Source: Methanosphaera sp. (GTDB taxonomy: Archaea; Methanobacteriota; Methanobacteria; Methanobacteriales; Methanobacteriaceae). From it: a stretch of DNA of 64,000 nt. Below are positions 58,142 to 64,000 of the stretch, in pieces. The translations under genes were made by a program, and so were the position numbers. Within the stretch, counting starts at the first letter, position 1; each line of letters opens with the position of its first letter. The notes below the pieces were generated by a model. It saw only the letters and a program-made list of their open reading frames with translations, ran no database searches and had not been told where the DNA came from. The stretch covers positions 62,001-126,000 of the forward strand of contig NZ_JALEKL010000004.1 of the NCBI RefSeq assembly GCF_022768985.1, read 5' to 3'.

Positions 58142-58744
58142 TATTTTTAATTATATTTGTTCCTCGGTCAGAGTTCATAAAATTAATAAAAGAATAATGG
58201 TGTTGCAATCCTGATGGTTGTTAACAATAAATCCATATATTTATTAATGATGGGATAGAAACAGTTATTGTGGTAATAAGGTAACTGTTCTCTATGTTGT
58301 TTTTAAACTCATAGGGAGCAACACCTGAGAATTCTTTTTTTATTATAATTTAATATTGCATATTTCTCATCTTTTTATTTAGTCAGCACCAACCCTCATC
58401 GTTTAATAACATTTTGTGATTATATTTCTAAATTCTTTATTTTATAATAATCCACTCATGCCTATTTATAATTCTTATCAACATATTATATAAACCTTTT
58501 TATATATAAAAATCATTTTAAATAGCTTTATTTTAAATTTGATAGGTTATACAGTCTTTATTGAATGTCTTATTTTTGGAGCGAAAATAAGATATATAAA
58601 CTACTGGAGTTCCTTTGATTGATTGTTAAATCGAATGTTTTATACTGTTTTTTGTCAAATTTTCTTCTAAGTCTTTTGATAATATGTCAGATAATTAATT
58701 TTTCTTATTATTATACAAATGTTTAGTAGTGACTTTTTTATTTT
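58142..58744. other. Non-coding region between helicase-like gene and orphan gene, contains a structured RNA candidate
   Basis: About 600 bases without a gene. It holds the multi-helix element at 58199-58325 listed below, then a T-run, then TCAGCACCAACC at 58383-58394, which recurs inverted at 59574-59585. The remainder (58400-58744) is AT-rich with runs of TATA-like sequence near 58490-58510 and no clear coding sequence. Such a region beside a replication gene would also suit a replication origin. Confidence 0.5.
58199..58325 (+). ncRNA. Candidate structured RNA, multi-helix junction closed by an 8-bp stem
   Basis: GGTGTTGC (58199-58206) pairs with GCAACACC (58318-58325). Inside, in order: ATCCT (58208-58212) with GGGAT (58252-58256), itself enclosing AATAAAT-ccatat-ATTTATT; AACAGTTA (58260-58267) with TAACTGTT (58282-58289); TCTCTATG (58289-58296) with CATAGGGA (58310-58317). 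Two pairs are G-U on the plus strand and would be C-A mismatches on the minus strand, so the plus strand is the likely RNA. TGAGAATTC and a seven-base T-run follow directly. A TATA-like TTTAATTATATT lies about 45 bases before the first stem. No known family recognised. Confidence 0.6.
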
Positions 58745-59158
58745 TTAGTAAAATGGATGATTTTTGGCTTTTGGTGGTGTTTGTTTTTTCAATTGATTTA
58801 TTTGCTTGTCTATGGCTTGTATTATCTTTTTGATTTTGTCTTTGGTTGTTTGTGTTACTTGTATTCTGTCAATTTCGTTTACATGGATGGTTGACTCGAA
58901 AAAGTCGAGATTTAGAATGTAATCGTATTCATCATATATTTCAAAAACATAACTGTAGTATTGTCTTTCGTATTGTAGTGATTCTACTTGTCTATGTCGG
59001 AAATAATCTTTCCTATGGTCATATATGTGGTTTATTTTGTCAATTGTTGGTAGGGTAATGTAGACATTAATGTTTTCTTTTAAGTCGTTCCATTTCTCTT
59101 TATTCTTTGACTGAGGCATATTGTCTATTCTTTCTTCTAAACTTTTAGATATTCTCAT
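58745..59158 (-). CDS. Hypothetical protein of the accessory region
   Basis: 137 residues from ATG 59158, which follows AAAGGTGA; the GTG at 59167 overlaps that site. Charged, helical, no membrane segment. RISKSLEERIDNMPQ at the start and IKKIIQAIDKQINQLKKQ near the end, with a Tyr-rich centre (YERQYYSYVFEIYDEYDYIL). The start lies inside the end of the upstream RHH gene, so they are coupled; a toxin or DNA-binding partner of that gene is possible. Family unknown. Confidence 0.62.
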   Translation of the reverse strand: MRISKSLEERIDNMPQSKNKEKWNDLKENINVYITLPTIDKINHIYDHRKDYFRHRQVESLQYERQYYSYVFEIYDEYDYILNLDFFESTIHVNEIDRIQVTQTTKDKIKKIIQAIDKQINQLKKQTPPKAKNHPFY

Positions 59159-59333
59159 GATATTCACCTTTTTCTCTAATCTTTTCTCTTTTGTATTCTT
59201 CTGCTATTGCTGTGCGAATTACAGCAGTTTTGTTCAATAATTTTCTTTCTTGAAGATATGATAACATATCTTGCATTTCTTCTGTTACTCTAATACTGAA
59301 TGTATTAGTGTAACTAAGATTTGTGTTGCACAT
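59145..59333 (-). CDS. Ribbon-helix-helix DNA-binding protein
   Basis: 62 residues with the RHH layout: strand TFSIRVTEEMQDML, helix LSYLQERKLL, turn NKTAVIRTAIAEEY, then a basic tail. This is the plasmid copy-control/antitoxin type (CopG/Arc fold). It overlaps the next gene by 14 bases. Likely autorepressor or antitoxin. Confidence 0.78.
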   Translation of the reverse strand: MCNTNLSYTNTFSIRVTEEMQDMLSYLQERKLLNKTAVIRTAIAEEYKREKIREKGEYHENI

Positions 59334-60248
59334 AATACTAATTGAGTGTCTAATGTATATAAAAAATAAATTATATTCTTCTTTTTGATGTAGGACATTA
59401 TTTGGATTATTAATAATTGTTGGTAAGACATTTAGGTAATTTTTACATTGCCAAATGAAGCAGGAAAGGTCACAAACACGCTAAATATTTCAAGTCCTAA
59501 TTCTGGCGATTATCCTTCGAGCAATTAAGCAATCAAGTAATTAATTAATGATGCAATTTTTCGATTAATTATTGGTTGGTGCTGATGACCATCATATTTT
59601 AAAAGATGCTTCATCATTATGGTACTTATGATAATTGCATTGATTATTTTATAGCTACATTATATTTTAATGAAAGTAATTGTTTAATTACTTAATTATG
59701 GGTTAGTTTATGGGAAAGATAGCTTGATTTTGAACTAGTTGTCTTGGACTGTTGGTTGTAATTTTTATTGCTGATTTGGATTATTGGTTTGTTTTGTATG
59801 CCCTCGAATTGCTCAAAAAATAAGGATGGATAATACTTTATTTTGGATTTAAAGATACTGTTTTTCAGACATACAGGTGTCCCAAATCGCATGTTTCATC
59901 TTGCATATGTATATTCAGATACTTGAAGATTTGATTAATTATTTTGATTACATGTAATTACATGTAATTTTTATAATAGTTACATGTAATTTAATGTAAG
60001 TAATTTTTTAACGATTTGTTGATTTTGGATTTTTTGCCGAAAAGGAGCAATCAATTATGTTTCACATCGTGTATCTGTTATTGCACACAAACATTCTGGT
60101 GTTAGATTATGTATGACTTCGCAGATCTTGGCTATCACATGGGGCAACATGGTATTATAGGTGATGAGTAAAAAATGTAACAATCAAAATTTAATATGGT
60201 TGCTTCTAATATTATTATATAGTATGTTTTGCTGTTGTGAGTATTATG
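59334..60248. other. 0.9-kb non-coding region with palindrome array and relic-like fragments
   Basis: No full gene. ATGCAATT (59551-59558) and AATTGCAT (59633-59640) frame a segment that includes the inverted copy of CAGCACCAACC (59574-59584). Around 59430-59527 a stop-bounded frame reads LPNEAGKVTNTLNISSPNS, compositionally unlike the AT-rich flanks and perhaps the remnant of a surface protein. Around 60030-60164 another short open frame without a start reads RVSVIAHKHSGVRLCMTSQI. A cluster of TTACATGTAA palindromes at 59947-59990 is listed separately. Confidence 0.45.
59947..59990. repeat. Array of TTACATGTAA palindromes
   Basis: ATTACATGTAAT occurs at 59947-59958 and 59957-59968, sharing two bases, and GTTACATGTAAT at 59979-59990. 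A fourth degenerate copy TTAATGTAA follows at 59991-59999. The first two are centred ten bases apart and the third 22 bases further on, that is, about one and two helical turns, which suits cooperative dimer binding. They lie 260 bases before a small coiled-coil gene and 670 bases before the cytosine methylase. Confidence 0.7.
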
Positions 60249-60542
60249 ATGGAAAAGGAAATTAAAGCTTATGGTGATAGGAAAGATACAATTATTAGAT
60301 TTGTTAAAAAGGATAATGTCAAGTTAGGTAAAGTTTATGTTTTGTATCCAAGTGAGTATGATGATATGAGAGCTAAAATAGCTGAGTTGGAATTAGAATT
60401 AGCTATACAAAAAAGTAAAAATAAAAATTTAAGAGAAGAATTAAGTTCTAAAAATACTGGTTCAGATTTGTCTGCGATATTGGATAAATTAGATGATATT
60501 AATGATAAGATTAGAAGCTTAGAATCTAAAATAAGTAGTTAA
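60249..60542 (+). CDS. Small coiled-coil protein of the accessory region
   Basis: 97 residues from ATG 60249; GTG 60237 and ATG 60246 are alternatives and the start is uncertain. The first 40 residues (EKEIKAYGDRKDTIIRFVKK, KVYVLYPSEYDDM) look like a small beta domain of the swapped-hairpin or transposon-associated type; the rest is a coiled coil (AKIAELELELAIQKSKNKNL, LDKLDDINDKIRSLESKI). Possibly the DNA-binding regulator for the palindromes upstream. Precedes the methylase by 124 bases on the same strand. Confidence 0.62.
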   Translation: MEKEIKAYGDRKDTIIRFVKKDNVKLGKVYVLYPSEYDDMRAKIAELELELAIQKSKNKNLREELSSKNTGSDLSAILDKLDDINDKIRSLESKISS

Positions 60543-60666
60543 TTGTAACTATGGTTGAAAATCTTTCTATTTTGGGTGTTGATAGGTATATCTGAAAATT
60601 ATTTATAGATTGAAGTATAAACTTATTTTTATATTTTGCTGATAAATATTGGAGATTGAGTAGATA

Positions 60667-61899
60667 ATGAGTGATAATTATACTGTAGTTTCTTTGTTTT
60701 GTGGTGCTGGAGGAATGGATTTAGGATTTAAACAAGCTGGTTTTAATATTTTATGGGCAAATGATTTTGATGAAGATGCTACTATTACATATAAGAATAA
60801 TATTGGGAATCATGTAGTCTTAGGGGATATATGTCAAATTGATAGTGGTGAAATTCCGAATAATCCTGATGTTATAATTGGAGGATTTCCATGTCAAGGG
60901 TTTTCAGTAGCTAACACTAAGCGAAATATGGATGATGAGCGAAATTTTTTATATAAAGAAATGCTTAGAATTATTGATGATAAGAAACCTAAAATATTTG
61001 TTGCCGAAAATGTTAAAGGACTTCTTTCAATGGAAAAAGGCAAAGTTATTGATATGATTGTCAAAGATTTCGAAAAAATTGGTTATTCTGTTAATTATGA
61101 AGTTCTTAATTCAGTTGATTATGGTGTTCCTCAAACAAGACAAAGAGTTATTATTATTGGTAATCGAATTGGTGTAGATAATATTTATCCAGATAAAACT
61201 CATTTCTTAAAAGATAAAAAACAACAAACTTTAATTAGTTCTAATAATGGATTAAAACCTTATGTAACTACTAAAGAAGCTATTGGATTTTTGAGTGATG
61301 TTAAAATTACTAATAATGAGCTTTTGGTTGGGGGTAGAGAAATTCACAATCATATTGCTTCAACTAATGTTTCAGATAAATTTTGGGCTAGAAAACATGA
61401 TGTAGACCAAGCACAAATTTGTGATTATCTTAGGGGTTGGAGAGATTCATCAGAATGGACTACCAAGAAAATTGATGAACATTTTGGTTATAAACATACT
61501 GCTGGGCATTGGTTTAGAAAAGATAATAATTCTGGTTCAATTCCAAATCCCGATGATTGGTGGGAACTTAAAAGGATACTAAATTTTGATGACAAATATG
61601 ATAAACAAGTCACTGAACTTATAGAAAAGGAAATTGTTTTTGAACAATCTTTAAGAATTACTAATTGGGATAAGCCTAGTGATACTATTACAGCTACAAG
61701 TCCAGAGATTCATGTAAATAAAAAAAGAAGATTGTCTGTTAGAGAATGTGCTATTCTACAAACTTTTCCAGATGATTTTATTTTTTATGGAAGTTTAAGT
61801 TCAATGTATAGGCAGGTAGGAAATGCCGTACCAGTTTTACTTGCAAAAAAAATAGGAGAATGTGTTATTAAAATGTTAAACCAATATGTTGGTGATTAA
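60667..61899 (+). CDS. DNA (cytosine-5) methyltransferase, second restriction-modification system
   Basis: 410 residues. Motif I SLFCGAGGMDLGFKQAG, motif IV GGFPCQGFSVANT with the catalytic Cys, motif VI VAENVKGLLSMEKG, motif VIII VPQTRQRVIIIGNR, motif X QVGNAVPVLLAKKIGE. The long target-recognition part (about 200-330) contains DYLRGWRDSSEWTTKKIDE and WFRKDNNSGSIPNPDDWWEL. Different in length and recognition region from the methylase at 35.7 kb, so its site differs. It abuts the next gene as TAAATG. GGAG precedes the ATG. Confidence 0.95.
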   Translation: MSDNYTVVSLFCGAGGMDLGFKQAGFNILWANDFDEDATITYKNNIGNHVVLGDICQIDSGEIPNNPDVIIGGFPCQGFSVANTKRNMDDERNFLYKEMLRIIDDKKPKIFVAENVKGLLSMEKGKVIDMIVKDFEKIGYSVNYEVLNSVDYGVPQTRQRVIIIGNRIGVDNIYPDKTHFLKDKKQQTLISSNNGLKPYVTTKEAIGFLSDVKITNNELLVGGREIHNHIASTNVSDKFWARKHDVDQAQICDYLRGWRDSSEWTTKKIDEHFGYKHTAGHWFRKDNNSGSIPNPDDWWELKRILNFDDKYDKQVTELIEKEIVFEQSLRITNWDKPSDTITATSPEIHVNKKRRLSVRECAILQTFPDDFIFYGSLSSMYRQVGNAVPVLLAKKIGECVIKMLNQYVGD

Positions 61900-62640
61900 A
61901 TGGAACATAAGGAAATTGAATTTTGGGAACATGAATATCTGAAACAAATATATTATTTATTAAATATAGATAAACAGAAAATGTTAGATGGTTTCAATAC
62001 TAAAGAAGATATTAGAAAAGATTGGCAAGATTTTTTAGGAAAAGAAACTTCTGACTTTGCTACAGGTTCAGAAAGAATTTTTTACTGGTTATTTAATCAA
62101 TTTGGAGTGCCAAATTCATCACCTATTGGTTCTGATATGTTTTTTGAGACATATAATGCTTATGTGCATATAGATATTAAAACGGTTACTAAAAAGAATA
62201 TTGGCGATATAACTAAAAATATATTTGTTGGTGACAATCAAAATAGTTATATTGGGCATGTTAAAACAAGAACCTATGATGATAAGTATAAAGGTAATCT
62301 ACCTACTTTTTACCATAAAGAAAATGGCGAAGTAAAAATATGTTTAACATATTTTATTTGTATTTTGTATAATGAAGAGAATTTGGACATTCAAACTATT
62401 ATTATTACTTGCATGCCTAATGGAGAATTATCTGAGTTTTATGAGCCAGATACTCTTAATGCTGGTAAAAATAGAGGCAAAGTCCGATATAATTATTCTA
62501 AATGCAAATATTTTAGATTATTAGATGACCAACCATTAAGAACTAAAGTTTTAATTTGGTCTCCAGAGAGTGATGATGTTAAAAAAAGACTTAGTGAGAT
62601 TGAATCTATTTATTTAGAACAAGAGGAATCTAATTTATAA
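61900..62640 (+). CDS. Probable type II restriction endonuclease, partner of the preceding methylase
   Basis: 246 residues, no family recognised with confidence. SSPIGSDMFFETYNAYVHIDIKTVTKKN (about 78-105; key pieces GSDMFFE and HIDIKT) has the spacing of a PD-(D/E)xK nuclease: acidic Asp, then a strand D-x-K. Residue HIDIKT is the most likely catalytic strand. The ATG is directly behind the methylase stop with GGTGATT as its ribosome binding site, so expression is coupled. Methylase first, unlike the system at 36 kb. Restriction role inferred from context. Confidence 0.7.
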   Translation: MEHKEIEFWEHEYLKQIYYLLNIDKQKMLDGFNTKEDIRKDWQDFLGKETSDFATGSERIFYWLFNQFGVPNSSPIGSDMFFETYNAYVHIDIKTVTKKNIGDITKNIFVGDNQNSYIGHVKTRTYDDKYKGNLPTFYHKENGEVKICLTYFICILYNEENLDIQTIIITCMPNGELSEFYEPDTLNAGKNRGKVRYNYSKCKYFRLLDDQPLRTKVLIWSPESDDVKKRLSEIESIYLEQEESNL

Positions 62641-62700
62641 TAATGTTAAATTTAGTATGGGTTTAAAATATCCTCATATATTTAGGAAATTATGATAGGA

Positions 62701-63123
62701 TTAATGATATTGTTCATTAATCCAAGATTCAAACTCTATTAAAGCACCACTTGTTAGATTATGTGTGTCTTTAACAATAGCTATGCATGATGTTATAATC
62801 TCATAATCTACATCATCTATTTCACCAAAATACTTTTTAAGATTATTTAACTTTTCTATGTCTGATAATTCGGAATCAAATAACATTGATTCTATAAAAG
62901 GCACATATTTATGAAGTATTGTTGGACTAGCTAACTCATCATCTTTTAATAATAATTTAGTCAATACTTCTTTATCAAAATGCAACCTATGATTTTCTAA
63001 GAACAATCTTTTATTTTCTCGTATTAATCTTTCTATTGTGACATTGTATGTTTCTTTATCGTATGCAATATCATCTAATTCAGATTTTACCTTTTCAGTT
63101 ACTTTAATATTCTTCAAATCCAT
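62701..63123 (-). CDS. Hypothetical protein with VapB/RHH-like N-terminus
   Basis: 140 residues. KNIKVTEKVKSELDDIAYDK and ETYNVTIERLIRENKRL (about 3-40) resemble the archaeal VapB-type antitoxin or RHH N-terminus. The remaining 100 residues are helical (EVLTKLLLKDDELASPTILH, IEKLNNLKKYFGEIDD) and not recognised. GGAGATG precedes the ATG. A perfect 11-base-arm palindrome lies about 100 bases upstream and may be its operator. Confidence 0.62.
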   Translation of the reverse strand: MDLKNIKVTEKVKSELDDIAYDKETYNVTIERLIRENKRLFLENHRLHFDKEVLTKLLLKDDELASPTILHKYVPFIESMLFDSELSDIEKLNNLKKYFGEIDDVDYEIITSCIAIVKDTHNLTSGALIEFESWINEQYH

Positions 63124-63219
63124 AATTACATCTCCTAATAGTTATGATAATTGGAACAATTTGCATGTTCATTATTTGGCTTGTTGTTCTCTTTATTATA
63201 ATATTGGGGTGAGTAATAT

Positions 63220-63244
63220 ATAAGTATCTTATTAAGATACTTAT
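63220..63244. promoter_or_regulatory. Perfect 11-bp palindrome between two minus-strand genes
   Basis: ATAAGTATCTT-ATT-AAGATACTTAT, perfect arms of 11 bases around three bases. It is 15 bases behind the stop of the gene at 63260 and 97 bases before the start of the gene at 63123. It can be the 3' hairpin of the first or the operator of the second. There is no T-run on the minus strand, which favours the operator reading. Confidence 0.6.
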
Positions 63245-63259
63245 AGGATATGTTGTTGT

Positions 63260-64000
63260 CTAGTTATATTCAACATCATCATAGTACATTGCCTCTTTTA
63301 TTATATCAATAGCTAACTCATCATTGATTTTTGATTTGGCATACTTCTCTTGGTGGTCAAAAAGGTATCCTAAGAGTTTATCTCCTTGATTTTCACCACC
63401 AATAACATCTAACAATTCATTTTTATCAATAAAATCCATAACATATGTCCAAATATTTTGTAGGTGTTTAATAATTTTACCATTATCTTTTAATTCTTCT
63501 TCTAATCTTTCTTTTAATTTTTTATCTATTTTAAGCTCGAATTTAGCTTTTCCTATTAATTCTTTGATTCCATTTCCATCATCATACATTTTTTCATGTT
63601 CTAATGCAATTGCAGTGGATAGTTCTGTTATTATTGCTATATCCTCATGATTTATCTTTAATGTCTCCTTATTTTTATGTATGTATTCATTTATTTTATC
63701 TCTAATAGTATTTGTATTTAAATCATTAAAACCTAAATTTTCCAATATGTCTTTCTTAACATCTTTAATTTTTGTATCAACATCTTTTTCAATTTCTTCA
63801 GTTCTATTTCGTAATTCTTTAACTTCATTATTTAATCGCTCATTTTCTGTATTTAAATCTGTAATCTTATCAGTTTTTTCTTTTATTTCATTAGTTAATT
63901 TTGCATATGTTTCATCTGTTACAAAATTAACACGATATTGTTCGTATATTGTAAGTTCATCTAACCACCTTAGGTAATGTTGATTAATCTTGTGAGGGTC
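63260..64000 (-). CDS. Coiled-coil protein, possibly the C-terminal part of a tyrosine recombinase (partial at window end)
   Basis: The minus-strand frame is open from the window edge to TAG at 63260-63262, at least 246 residues, with no need for the internal TTG at 63745. The first visible part reads PHKINQHYLRWLDELTIYEQ then VNFVTDETYAKLTNEIKE. In archaeal integrases the nucleophilic Tyr is followed by such a P...YL...LTI...VTDExY tail, so I suspect an integrase. Then comes a long coiled coil (about 40-90), and a helical C-terminus (ELIGKAKFELKIDKKLKERL; SKINDELAIDIIKEAMYYDD). The catalytic domain would be outside the window. Family uncertain. Confidence 0.55.
   Translation of the reverse strand, partial: DPHKINQHYLRWLDELTIYEQYRVNFVTDETYAKLTNEIKEKTDKITDLNTENERLNNEVKELRNRTEEIEKDVDTKIKDVKKDILENLGFNDLNTNTIRDKINEYIHKNKETLKINHEDIAIITELSTAIALEHEKMYDDGNGIKELIGKAKFELKIDKKLKERLEEELKDNGKIIKHLQNIWTYVMDFIDKNELLDVIGGENQGDKLLGYLFDHQEKYAKSKINDELAIDIIKEAMYYDDVEYN

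Noticed and set aside
58199-58325. CRISPR repeat or tracrRNA-like element (it contains CTATGTTGTTTTTAAAC)
   Set aside because: The segment occurs once, there is no spacer array and no cas gene nearby, so the resemblance to repeat sequence is coincidental.
59430-59527. Short frame reading like a surface-protein fragment (LPNEAGKVTNTLNISSPNS)
   Set aside because: No start codon, under 35 codons, stop on both sides. Too little to call a pseudogene with a named parent.
59692-59892. Minus-strand frame of 66 codons
   Set aside because: Composition is random-looking, no ribosome binding site, no partner genes; probably a chance frame.
60020-60164. Open frame of about 45 codons ending LAITWGNMVL
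   Set aside because: No start codon or ribosome binding site, and no recognisable homologue; listed only in the intergenic description.

Overview
The window looks like a chromosomal piece of a methanogenic archaeon of the order Methanobacteriales, most likely the genus Methanosphaera. The grounds are very low G+C with poly-T intergenic DNA, archaeal information-processing genes (aIF2-alpha, Nop10, PCNA, GINS, Rpo subunits, Csl4, Pus10, SRP54), methanogen genes (Ftr, an FrhD-type protease, HypF), and a family-B DNA polymerase that stops just after motif C, as in the two-part PolB of Methanobacteriales. Ribosome binding sites are mostly GGAG or GGTGAT. The species is an inference; no search was possible.

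Layout. 1-4.5 kb: surface glycosyltransferases, an Lrp/AsnC regulator with a candidate operator, and a probable divalent-metal (possibly Mg2+) pair made of a PRC/MgtE-N/CBS protein and an NRAMP-like carrier. 4.5-8.4 kb (minus): HemK2-type methyltransferase, KsgA, Rpo4, L21e and Pus10. 8.6-13 kb: a 1483-residue multidomain glycosyltransferase with N-terminal repeats. 13-28 kb: the conserved archaeal housekeeping block (SRP54, Hpt, Dph2, Csl4, Rpo11, Nudix, TFS, PCNA, Gins51, L44e, S27e, aIF2-alpha, Nop10, PAC2 protein, EndoQ), interrupted by a MetX-like hydrolase and lineage-specific membrane proteins. 28.4-28.7 kb: two tRNA-Arg genes.

29.8-34.5 kb: an ArsR-like regulator divergent from grpE-dnaK-dnaJ. 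The gap between them carries three related palindromes placed around both promoters, which suggests an autoregulated heat-shock switch. 34.5-38 kb: ACR3/SBF transporter and a type II restriction-modification pair. 38-45 kb: FrhD-like protease, initiator tRNA-Met, RNase P RNA, Map, two membrane coiled-coil proteins, HypF, LarB, and a tRNA-Trp whose intron is a box C/D guide RNA. 45-55.5 kb: split PolB1, tandem GNAT genes, metallo-beta-lactamase-fold hydrolase, TrkA, flippase-like protein, Ftr, NAD(P)HX repair enzyme, BofA-like protein and Ogt.

55.5 kb to the end is different in character. It has long non-coding stretches, a P-loop helicase-like protein, a ribbon-helix-helix protein, small orphan proteins, a second cytosine methyltransferase with a probable restriction enzyme, palindromic operator-like arrays, and at the edge a protein whose tail resembles an archaeal tyrosine recombinase. 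I read this as an integrated plasmid- or virus-like element. Inside it, at 58199-58325, is a compact multi-helix sequence whose G-U wobbles favour the plus strand and which precedes a T-tract. It fits no RNA family I know and is the best candidate here for something undescribed.
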